A stretch of DNA of 64,000 nt from Adiantum capillus-veneris. Taxonomy: Eukaryota > Streptophyta > Polypodiopsida > Polypodiales > Pteridaceae. Positions 55,117 to 64,000 of the stretch are shown here, piece by piece. Under the pieces are notes generated by a model that ran no database searches, had not been told where the DNA came from, and saw only the letters and a list, made by a program, of their open reading frames with translations. Location: positions 81,387,760 to 81,451,759 of the forward strand of contig CM043948.1 of assembly GCA_014529385.2 (NCBI GenBank), given 5' to 3'. Every line of letters starts with the position of its first letter. Position 1 is the first letter of the stretch. The translations under genes were made by a program, and so were the position numbers.

Positions 55117-57418
55117 GTGGCTTGTGAACTTTTCATAGACGCCAATGCTTGCTCTCAAAACACCAATGCAGCTACTTCTAGTCGCCCATCAACTGGTGGT
55201 GAAGTATCAAACAATAGAGCTTCCAATAAAGGGAAGCACAAGGCCGTCGATGGTAAGGTGCCAAGGCTTGAGTGGCAATTTTTTGAGAATGTAAGAACAT
55301 TTAAAGATTGGTGTTTCAAATTATCTGGAAAAGAAAAATCAGGAGGTGTACCTCGTATTAGGGAACACTTCCTTGGATCAGGGAATGGAACAACTAATAG
55401 GTCTAATGGAGGCAGATGTAATGGTGTAGGTCATGAGAGTGCTACGAAACGCTTGAGAGAGTCGTTAGGAGGTGTAGCCAATGCAAGGCGACCTAGAATA
55501 CCGACTCCAAGCCGTTACGCTTCAGAGCACCAAGGCATTGCTGCCTCAACACAAGGCAGACAAAATAGTGGTGCACCCTCCATGCCAGCCAGCACACACA
55601 CACTCAAAGAGATAGCACTCAAGATGGATCACCTGAGTACCAGTTTGAAATGCATAGAATGAGGCAAGTAAGTCCACAGAAAAACTTTTGATCAACTGCT
55701 CTTGAAGAGGCACAATCTGCTCTTGCATAAGCTATCTAGTTTACAGGTGGTTCTATGTTGATGGTCACACAAGAGTCATGGAAGCATGCATGGAAGAAGA
55801 TCGGTGAGTATGGCGTTGGTTTTTCCCGTTCTTCATATCATCAAATGCGGACAACATTCTTGGATAAATGCTTTGTAGACACCCAAAAAGAAGTTGATAG
55901 ATTGATCTTGAAATTAATTGATCAAACATGATGCACTATAGTTAGTAATGGATGGTCAAATGTCTAACGTAGGCCGCTGATTAATGTGATGATATTAAGT
56001 CCTTGAGGGGAGTGCTTTATTAAATTGCTTGACAACTCAGGTGAGATAAAGTCAGGTAGCTATATAGCGAATATAATCACTAAAACAATTCATCAAGTTG
56101 GTGTCCAAAATGTAGTACAGGTGATAATGCACAATGCCAAAAATTAAAAAGCAATGGGTCGTCTCTTGGAGGAGCGCTTTCTTAGCTTGTACACGTTTGG
56201 TTGCAATGCACATAGCCCTAATCTTGTGTTGCAGGATTGTTTTAAGAAAGACGACACTGATTGGTTCAAAATCATTATAGATAATGCAAGGAAGGTGGTG
56301 AAGTTTATTTTGAAGAGACAACGTGTGCTAGACATGTATCGGCAACGTATGTCCACAATATTGAAGCTTCCATGTGAAACTAGATTTTGCACTAACTTCT
56401 ACACTGTGAGAGTCTTTTGCAAAATAAAAATGTTGTTTTCTGGAGACATTTGTTTGTACTGGCTTCTATGAGTGGGGAAGCCAGTACACAAGTAAAAACA
56501 AAGATTCAATCCGTGAAAGTGATTATTGATGATAGACACTTTTGGTATGATGTTAGGGACACATACTTAGTGATGAGGCATGTGATGCTATCTTTGCGTC
56601 AATTTGATCTTAAGTTACCCAATATAGGGAAAGTGTACATGGGCTGGTATAATGTTCAGGAGAGCTTGAACTCTCCTTCAGAGTGAAAAAATTGTTTGAT
56701 CAAGCCCTTGAGAGCACCTTTTAATAAGGCTAAAAGAGATATCTTAAATAAGTATGTACATGCTCGATGGGTTAGTGCACATGGCCCACTACACAATGTT
56801 GCTTTTCTGCTTGATCCGAAGTATTGGAACATGGATTGTGATGAATTAGATGAGGAGGTGATCGGAGACTTCTATGTTGGTGGTAAGTAATTTCTACCGC
56901 AATTCAGATGATCAATCCCAAGCAGTCACCAACCTGATAAAGTACAGGGTAAAGGATGGCCTTTTCAATTCGGATTTTGTGCAAAACCTTGCATCACAAC
57001 AACTAGCATGTAGATGGTGGCTCATGAATGCTGCTTTGGTGCCTACATTGCATCGATTGGCTATTAGGGTCCTTACACAATGTGCTGCCAATTCAAATTC
57101 TGAGAGAAACTGGAGTACACAGAGCTATGTACACTCGACTATTTGTAATCGGTTTACCTATATTGCAATCACAGGCTACGTAGCAATATTCAATCCCAAA
57201 GGTATGAAGAAGATAGACCGCGGTGGACTGTGGATATGAATGAAGATGACCAGGAGCAAGGGGAAGAGGTGACAATCGAAATACGTGAGTTTTGTAAGCT
57301 TGGTGGATGTACTTTGCTTGAATTGAATGCGAACCTTGAGGTGGATGATTTACCTCGTACTCGGCAACGAAGGGCATTGCAGAGCAACAATGTAAACATA
57401 GATAGAATTATAGGTTAA
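55117..57418 (+). pseudogene. hAT transposase (hAT-2), heavily mutated
   Basis: Homologous to the hAT-1 transposase along its whole length. The first ATG is lost (the frame opens after an AG acceptor at 55116). The BED finger has lost its C-x2-C pair (WCFKLSGKE). The first catalytic aspartate is N (VSNGWSN, 55947-55949), the second is H (VIMHNAKN, 56130-56132), and the glutamate remains (SNSERNWST). In-frame stops occur at about 55660, 55730, 55930, 55966 and 56006, with frameshifts near 56410, 56690 and 56880. The piece 56154-56471 preserves the sequence at the two hAT-1 stop codons and shows the wild-type residues there. Confidence 0.88.
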
Positions 57419-57751
57419 CACTTCATTGAGGTGAAGAACAATTGAATGTAATGCAAACCCTTTTTTTGTGGCTTGTGGCCCGTGAACCAAGTGACAACCA
57501 CAACTTTTATTTTATTGCCATTTAACACAATAGTCTGAGTATTGTCATTTATGAATTTAAAAAGTATCATAAATTTTGTTCTCAATTCCAGTGGAAGACT
57601 TTATACACTTTGAATTTATAACATTACTTTATGCACCAAGGAAGACTATCAAACCTTCACGGATCAATTTACCAACATTGAAAAAGTCATAGCAAGTTTT
57701 ACAAGGCTTCAATGTTCATTGCAAGGGAGACATATACAAGGATCATAAGAG
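57419..57751. other. Convergent 3' interval of hAT-2
   Basis: AT-rich, no array, same position as 20677-20962 in hAT-1. Confidence 0.6.
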
Positions 57752-58725
57752 TCACTGCAATCCGCTACAGGCTAAGATGTTTACAATTTTCAAATTATCC
57801 AAAATAGACTCTCTCTCCCTTGCAGTTGCTGCCAATAAATGTTGATAGTCTTTCTCCATTTTGAACATGGAATACATAAGATCGTCAATCAGAGCCTTGC
57901 AAATGTGGCACTCTTTTTTATTTACCATGTTTTGCATGAGACATGGAAAATGATACATGTGGCCACAAGCTATTATGTAGTGTCCATTCTAACTATGGAA
58001 AAAGTGTCCGCAAATCGGGCAAGGACCCACTACATCCTCAATGTGAGTTGGAGGTGGCCACAATGTGTTAGGATGCTTGATCATTGTCATGATCGATTGT
58101 TGTTGAACCCATTCCTCCATTTCATGGAGTTCACGCCTGAGCAGCTTGATATCTCTATGTAACTCTTTGTTATTACTCGAGTCCCCTTCCCCCGTCGTCT
58201 GTGTGGAGGTACAAAGCTGTGTTTGCAATTCCTCCATAGCATCATTTGTTTGCATAGCGAAGCCAGCCAATGCATATCTTAGCTCCTCTCGTGATATTGT
58301 GACTCTCTCACTTTGAATATCCACTATGCTCTTATTGGGGGCTCTGCTACCAAAGTCCACTGGCTCATTTTGAACAAATTGGACGTATAGCATCTTTGCA
58401 AACCACAAGGGACAATCTATGTGGTTTAGTGTACTCCCTCTGCATGCAAGGTATATAGCTTCAGCATGCGTGCGTATGTTTGGCACAACACACTTATCTA
58501 GCTTCCATCTTCCCTTGCGGATAGAGAAATCAAACACATTTGACTATGCTTCCTTGACCATCTCTGTGGTGACTTCTTTGTTGATGTCTTTCATTGCTTG
58601 CCATTTGCCATCGGCACCCACTCACTGGTCCTTGCCGCAACTCTTGCTTGGTCATTTGGGCCAGTTGCATCTGTAAGTGCATGCAAGCAATCGTATGCTT
58701 TTTTAGATTTCTCACGCTTGTCCAT
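57752..58725 (-). pseudogene. Coiled-coil RING-finger protein (hAT-2 cargo), broken
   Basis: Starts MDKREKSKKA at 58725 directly after an acceptor GTTTGTGACAG. ARVAARTSEW matches the hAT-1 protein. A frameshift and a TAG follow (58600-58550), then a long frame (58537-57989) with coiled coil MEELQTQLC and RRELHEMEEW, and the RING start CPICGHFFHS. A single TAG stop (about 57988) separates it from CGHMYHFPCLMQNM and CHIC in the same frame. Apart from these lesions the RING pattern is conserved with hAT-1. Confidence 0.82.
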
Positions 58726-58825
58726 ACCTGTCACAAACACATTTACACTATCTCAATGTGCAATAGAAGTTAAGTTTTCATCATGGATACAATTGCAAAT
58801 CCAGTGGTGCACCTTGGTTTAAGTT

Positions 58826-59165
58826 ATCACAACACACCACATTTTGTATTAATCACTTTGCACCATGAGTCCATCATTCCAAAAAGACTTAAACTTAAAC
58901 TAGATTTCAACTTAAACTATAACAACACACCACATTCTGCATTGATTGCTTTGCACCATGACGCCATTATTATAGGAAGAATTTAATTGCGAATAGATGT
59001 TCAGATTACAATAGAAAATATCACAATACACCACATTATGCATTAATCACTTTGCTCCATCATTAAAAAAGACTTTACTTTTTACTATAGATTTCAAAAT
59101 TCAACAGCAAATATCACGACACACCACATTGTGTATTAATCCCTTTGCACCATGACTCCATCATT
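58826..59165 (-). repeat. hAT-2 middle array, four copies of ~95 bp
   Basis: CACAACACACCACATT and variants at 58828, 58921, 59022 and 59115, each followed by TGYATTRATYRCTTTGCACC. It lies immediately 5' of the RING gene, as the 36-bp array does in hAT-1, but is unrelated in sequence. Confidence 0.88.
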
Positions 59166-59274
59166 ATAAAATGGTACAATTTAACTCAATGGTTCATGAA
59201 TATACAAAAAGCTCCATTTACATATGCCCGATAATCTGAAAAAGACCACTGTTTACAAAAGTGACGAAAGTAAA

Positions 59275-60633
59275 CTAAAATCTAGGCATCATCTCACTAA
59301 GCGGATGCAAACACATGTCGGAGTTGAGCTCTAACATATCTAAATGCTCACTCATATTCTGCAATGTCTTTCTCTGCCTAGGTGGTTGTTGTAATTAGTT
59401 TTTCCGCATTATAGAAGCAATCATGCCGCAATCAATTTTTTTTCACTTTTGCCATGGCACATTGTAATGCTCTGAAAAATCTTTGCACCAATCACATAGT
59501 TGCTCAATGCAAAAAGAAACTGAATAGGTGTCAGTGGCTTTCGAATACGGACAAGCAGCTTTTGGGTTGCAAAGCTCGAGGGCCCTCCAAGGACGTAGGG
59601 CATGCTCTGTGGGGTCTTTGATGTTGGCTGCTCTCTTCTCAATGCCCACTCGTAGTGCCAACCCCCAATCAATGACACACACACGTGGCACACCCTCCTT
59701 AGTGAAGTCAATCATGATGTTCCATGGTTGCAAATCAAAGTGTATAATTCCTTTGTTGTGTGCACGTGCCATGGTCTTCACCAGTGCTCCATAAAAGAAG
59801 GCACCCAATTGAGCATATGCTTGCACATCTCTAACTCTTGCTTTGTGGGAGGGCATTTAGGATCTTCTTTTTTAGACGCCAGTATGTTAGAAAATTTGCC
59901 TTTGGGTGGTGGAACACACTCTAACATGTCACCCAGATCCATTCCATTGAAGCGAGGAAAAACCAGGGACCATGGCTCTTGGCGTTTTTGTGCTATGCAT
60001 CTAATGATACCCCTCTGGAAAAATTGCATGCTCGCCTCTAGAGCGAAATATTGGTGGCTCTTTGCTGCATCTCCTTTGAAGTCTTTGACCACATACTGCA
60101 CTTCTAGTGGCAACCAAGTGACTCCATTGATTGTGCACTCTGACACAACTCCGTAGCATCCTTTCCCAAGATTTCGACCATGTTCGATAGCTTCAGGTGT
60201 GAGGTAAACACCAATGGCACACTGAGACATAAAATGCTCCGTCCCAGCTTTTGTATCTGATCTTCCTACTACCGTATCTTGAGAGGACGTTACTGAAAAA
60301 AAGATGGATCTAGCTTTGTGGCTATGGACATCTTGAGCATCAATATTGCACCAATGATGTAGCTTGGCTAGATCTGCATCCGCTGGTGCATCAACACCCT
60401 CTTAAGAATTGTGTCATATTTCCCACGATACTATCTATTAGCCTACATATAGCTTTTGCATCTACAGCTGAGAAGTGTGCTTGAACTGCTTCAATTATCG
60501 TATCAAAGAAACGATCTCTGCGTGTCTCACTCTCCAATAAAGAGGTGATCTCCTCCGTGGTCAAAGCACATACACACATGACCAACAGAGATCTGATCTT
60601 GGTTTTTAACTCCTTCATTTCCACAGGATCCAT
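59275..60633 (-). pseudogene. Divergent protein kinase (hAT-2 cargo), frameshifted
   Basis: Starts MDPVEMKELK at 60633 after the acceptor GATTGTAG. The frame shifts near 60400, again near 59830, and a third time near 59440; the C-terminal LELNSDMCLHPLSEM block is still readable to a stop at 59275. Glycine loop GKGCYG, lysine in YVVKDFKG, catalytic loop HFDLQPWNIMID and VIDWG are present; APE has become ALE. It aligns end to end with the intact hAT-1 kinase, which confirms the start and the unusual DWG. Confidence 0.85.
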
Positions 60634-60727
60634 GTATGCTACAATCAGCACATATTTTATGATTTTTAAAGACAAGATAGCTTTAAATTTTATAACAAAT
60701 ATATGCTTCATGCTTTGAAACTGACGA

Positions 60728-61520
60728 CAACACTAGTTTAAAGAGTAGGCAATCATTCAATGAGAGTGACGACACCTCCAACCCATTAGTAGGATTGATG
60801 CCGAGACCAACATTGAACTAACTCAACAAGGTAGGGCATCATTCAATGCAACTAACGACACCTCCAACCCAATAGTAGGGTTGATGCCGATAGCAACACT
60901 GAACTAAGCCTAAAAAGCAGGACATCATTTGATGAAACTAACGACACCTCCAACCCAATGGTAGAGCTGATGCCGAAGGAAACACCAAACTAGCCTAAAA
61001 GCAAGGGCATCATTCAATGCAACTAACAACACCTCCAACCCAATGATAGGGTTGATGCCAATAGCAACACCAAAATTAGCCTTAAATGCAGGGCATCATT
61101 TGATGAATCTAATGACACCTCCAATCCAATGGTAGAGCTGATGCCAAAAGAAACACCAAACTAGCCTAAAAAGCAAAGGAATCATTCGATGAATCTAATG
61201 ACACCTCCAGTCCAGTAGTAGGATTGATGCCAAAAGAAACATGGAACTAGCCTATCAACATGTATATCACTCATAAAACATAGAAAGCAGTCTATTAGCT
61301 TGTACAATGACACTCCCAGTCCAATAATAGAACTAATGCCAAAAACAAGGTTTATAGAACTACCTATAAATTGAACGTAGCCAACCATGTTCAACAAGGA
61401 CACTTTCGAACCGATGCCAAAGTGAAAACAATCGACACGTTGTAAAATAGTGCTGGCTAGTCTAGCATTTCATAACGACACTTCCGATCCAATATTAGGA
61501 CCGATGTCGGCATGAAAAGC
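60728..61520 (-). repeat. hAT-2 right array, about nine copies of ~86 bp
   Basis: GACACCTCCAACCCAATRGT recurs at about 60771, 60857, 60943, 61029, 61114 and 61200, then in diverged form to 61472. It occupies the same place as the 175-bp array of hAT-1 (5' of the kinase) without sequence similarity. Confidence 0.92.
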
Positions 61521-61716
61521 AAGATCAACATACTTTTAAAACTACAAAAACAATTATTTTAAAAAATGTATACCAACTTAAAAACAAAATAAAAAAAGAG
61601 CTTATGAAATTAAGCTAAAATTTATACCGTAGTTTTTTGTGTTCCTTGTGAGGACTCTTTAGTTGGATATCTGTGCAAGTTAGGACTCAGAAGTGAGAAT
61701 TGCGAAGAAAATGGGG

Positions 61717-61731
61717 CCCTATTTATAGATA
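61717..61731 (-). promoter_or_regulatory. Putative TATA box of the hAT-2 kinase transcript
   Basis: The minus strand reads GGTATCTATAAATAGGGCC, a canonical TATA context, about 1.08 kb upstream of the kinase start with the array between. A second TATA-like CTATATAC lies at 62487-62495, outside the poly-G-bearing stretch. Confidence 0.5.
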
Positions 61732-61967
61732 CCCTAGGAGCCCGTTGGGCTATGAAGCGGGACCACCAATGCCGCAGCCCTCTGGGTATGTTTTGTATTC
61801 CACTGGAGCCCCTGGGGATTCACCATGGAAAACTTATCGCACCACGTAAGTGCAAGTGAGGGTTTTTTTAACAAGTTACATAAGCGTATAAGTTAGGGGC
61901 AAGCCCCCAATAATTTATCTCCCAAGCTTAAAAATAAGGGAGGGGGGTATCATATTTATGTGGGGGG

Positions 61968-61969
<2 letters not shown>

Positions 61970-62000
<31 letters not shown>
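61970..62000. repeat. Poly-G tract (31)
   Basis: The longest homopolymer in the window, within the 61860-62460 stretch of hAT-2 that has no counterpart in hAT-1. Confidence 0.9.
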
Positions 62001-62001
<1 letters not shown>

Positions 62002-62649
62002 GGACCTGACTTGGGTTGATTACTTGATATGATTGGTCATCAATTTACACTAGAACTCAGATGAATTTAGGGGAAGTTTTTTGTCAGGTCGTCACACATC
62101 AAATTTTGCATCAAGCTGGTCATAGATAAAGGTTGATTTGGAGCAGGTCAAGGGTTGATTTGCACCAGCTTTGGATGGGTCAAAATTGGATGAGTAGCCA
62201 GAGTGCAAGCTGATCGAGCACATACTATGAAAGTCAAACTAAGACACATTGAGGCTACATCTAGTTATCAGTAGAAGTGGTTCCTTAGTACATTGCCAGG
62301 CACTATGCTTCTTTGACTAATTTTACTTAGTTAGATCATGTGAGACCTAAATTTTATATGTAAGATAGGGTATGATAATTTTCTTCATTGATTGTCATAT
62401 AAGCGTAGAAAGGGGGTCATTCCCTAATATGAGTTGTATATAGGAGATTTATCAAAGTTGTCCGCTCGCAGGCGGCATCTTGTTTTGTATATAGAGTGAA
62501 TCCACCGGGGCTGGGGCCCGACGGGCTATAGAGCTATACCGGCGGGCAAATCTCACTGAGCCTCCCGGTCCTCACCATGCCAGTTTGTGTGAATGTGAAG
62601 GCTTGTGAATTGAGAATTTTGTTGATTAATAGTATGATCACAAAAAAAA

Positions 62650-62687
62650 ACACGTGATCACGTGAATTTGAAATTTTTGCTAAAAAT
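62650..62687 (-). repeat. hAT-2 right TIR and target duplication
   Basis: Contains the 14-bp palindrome CACGTGATCACGTG (62651-62664), then AATTTGAAATTTTTG ending at 62679, then ctaaaaat. Confidence 0.85.
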
Positions 62688-64000
62688 GTAAAGAAAGAAA
62701 TTGGTTAAAAGAAAGATTTATTTTTGAGCTGGATAGCAATAATTGGTTATCCCCATCAGTGGTTGCTCCTAAAAATAATGGTAACTTACATTCTATGCGG
62801 GTTTGTGTTGATTGCCTAGACAAGCAAATACTCCTATCTCGTAACATTTAGTAATATGATGTTGGACAAGACAATTGGCTATGAAATATAGTTTTCTAAA
62901 TAGCTATAGTGATAATAACCAATCAAAGATAGAACCAACGGGATAGAGCGAGAATGATATTATTCATAGAGTGGGGAGCATTCATATATCTAGTCATGCC
63001 ATTTGGTTTGTGTCATGTGCCATCCACTTTAAAAGATGTATGCTAAATTTTTTGCAGTGTTTTTCTATAACTTCTAGACAATATTTGTGGATGATTTCGT
63101 TGTATACTCTTTTGAAGATAAGCATCAAAAGGGTCAATTGCGATGCCACATAGTTTCTAGATGTAGAATTGAAATGGAAAATGATAAAATTAAAGTGATT
63201 GAGTAAGATAATGCACTAGCTAAAGTTTTGGAGCTCAATTCTTTCTTGGAATTAATTTAAAATGGTTCATTCATTGGTTTTTCACTAAAGCCATACCTCT
63301 ATATGAGTTGACATATAAAGGTGATAAGTTCTCTTCAAAATGCAAAAGAACCTTTCAAGAAGTGAAGTATGTAATATTGATTTGGCCACACTCATGGATA
63401 AATTTGGGGTCTATCGCAAAAAAAGAATATTTTTGTTTAAAGCTGGCTATATCTAACAATTTCTATACTCAAGTATGTGTGAAGAAAATACATTAGTGGT
63501 GAAGCTAGCCAATGATATCAAGAATACAAAGGGAGGTAGTATTGATGGGTAGCCACCTAACAAAGATTTCAAGTTATCTATTCATGTGGGAAGAACAATA
63601 TAAATAATAATTATTGATTCCTAGTTTCAAATGAGATGAGCTTTAAATTAATATCCCAAAGCAGCTAGATGGCCAATTGATATTGAAACATCTAACCAAA
63701 GGTGTCTACCTAACATACAATTACCCAAAAATACATTTTCAAATGAGCTCATGCCATGCAAGATGTAGTGCCAAGACAAGCATCTACAATGTAGGTAGCT
63801 TGGACTACTATGCTGAGTTTTGCTATGGACATGTAGAAAGCATATGTCCAAGATTTAGGCTAGTTCATTGAGCCAAAAGTACACAAGCTATCATAGTAAC
63901 TGTCAGAAGTCATGAATATCAAACTAGATTCATTGATGGAGGCCACTACAACCCAACATCAAAAAGAATTTTGCAAGACAAAGTGTGCTTGCTTGGAATA
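62680..64000 (+). pseudogene. Decayed Ty3/gypsy element (+), RT and RNase H part
   Basis: Resumes the element cut at 54073. Reverse transcriptase blocks are WLSPSVVAPKNNG (about 62738), RVCVDC, MPFGLC (62996-63013) and FVDDFVVYS (about 63085). A connection/RNase H start resembling ELTYKGDKFSSKCKRTFQEV is at about 63307. Frameshifts and stops are frequent, and the last 450 bp are not recognisable. Confidence 0.65.

Larger units (their letters stand above)
54074..62679 (+). mobile_element. hAT-2: 8.6-kb hAT transposon with the same cargo, decayed
   Basis: The left end CAAGGATTTCATTCACG (54074) and right end, minus-strand CAAAAATTTCAAATTCACG (62679), are diverged versions of the hAT-1 ends. Flanks are ctaaaaac (54066-54073) and ctaaaaat (62680-62687), 7 of 8 identical. 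Gene order is as in hAT-1: array, transposase (+), RING (-), array, kinase (-), array. Subterminal GC-rich blocks are TCCGACGGGCTCGG (54220), GCCCGTTGGGC (61740), GGCCCGACGGGC (62515) and ACCGGCGGGC (62538). It is interrupted near the right end by a poly-G-bearing stretch (about 61860-62460) that has no counterpart in hAT-1. All three genes are broken. Confidence 0.9.

Noticed and set aside
62461-62679. A separate third element end in the GC-rich block at 62500
   Set aside because: The TIR and target duplication at 62679 pair with the left end of hAT-2, so the block belongs to that element.

Overview
The window reads as nuclear DNA of a land plant, probably a fern or another seed-free plant (moderate confidence). 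The only apparent host gene is a long Aux/IAA auxin-response repressor on the minus strand. Nearly everything else is transposable-element DNA, with many (GA)n, (GT)n and poly-G tracts. The 498-residue Aux/IAA, the L1-type LINEs, the Ty1/copia and Ty3/gypsy elements and the hAT transposases all fit a plant; the non-seed inference rests mainly on Aux/IAA length and SSR content.

Layout. 1-5.4 kb: satellites, a duplicated ~300-bp segment, tRNA-derived SINE heads and a possible MULE-like ORF fragment. 5.6-15.4 kb: truncated LINE ends sharing a palindromic 3' tail, two MITEs and a foldback with a tRNA-like core. 16.6-28.5 kb: a decayed minus-strand Ty1/copia element split by an 8.1-kb hAT element (hAT-1, 17255-25371). 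28.9-31.1 kb: two head-to-head LINE 3' ends and a second copy of the CAGTGTTCGA MITE. 32.6-36.5 kb: the five-exon Aux/IAA gene and its SSR-rich upstream region. 37.2-50.3 kb: an L1-type LINE (+) split by a Ty3/gypsy chromovirus (-) at 41.9-49.2 kb. 51.4-64.0 kb: a decayed plus-strand Ty3/gypsy element split by a second large hAT element (hAT-2, 54074-62679, 8.6 kb).

The main result is the pair of hAT elements. Both ends of each were located from terminal inverted repeats (consensus near CAGGGATTTCAAATTCACG) and 8-bp target duplications: tctgtcat perfect for hAT-1, ctaaaaac/ctaaaaat 7 of 8 for hAT-2. In both cases the interrupted retrotransposon reading frame resumes across the duplication. 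Each element carries the same three genes in the same order: a BED-finger/hAT-dimerisation transposase on +, then a coiled-coil RING-finger protein and a divergent protein kinase, both on -. Each gene is preceded by its own tandem-repeat array, apparently inside a 5'-leader intron whose acceptor AG lies just before the coding start. Array sequences differ between the two copies but their positions do not. In hAT-1 the kinase ORF is intact with all core catalytic residues, the transposase has two in-frame stops and the RING gene one frameshift. In hAT-2 all three genes are broken and two catalytic transposase aspartates are changed.

The genes do not form a pathway. The Aux/IAA gene is a host regulator in a repeat-dense neighbourhood; the kinase and RING genes look like cargo of a mobile element whose function cannot be told from sequence alone.
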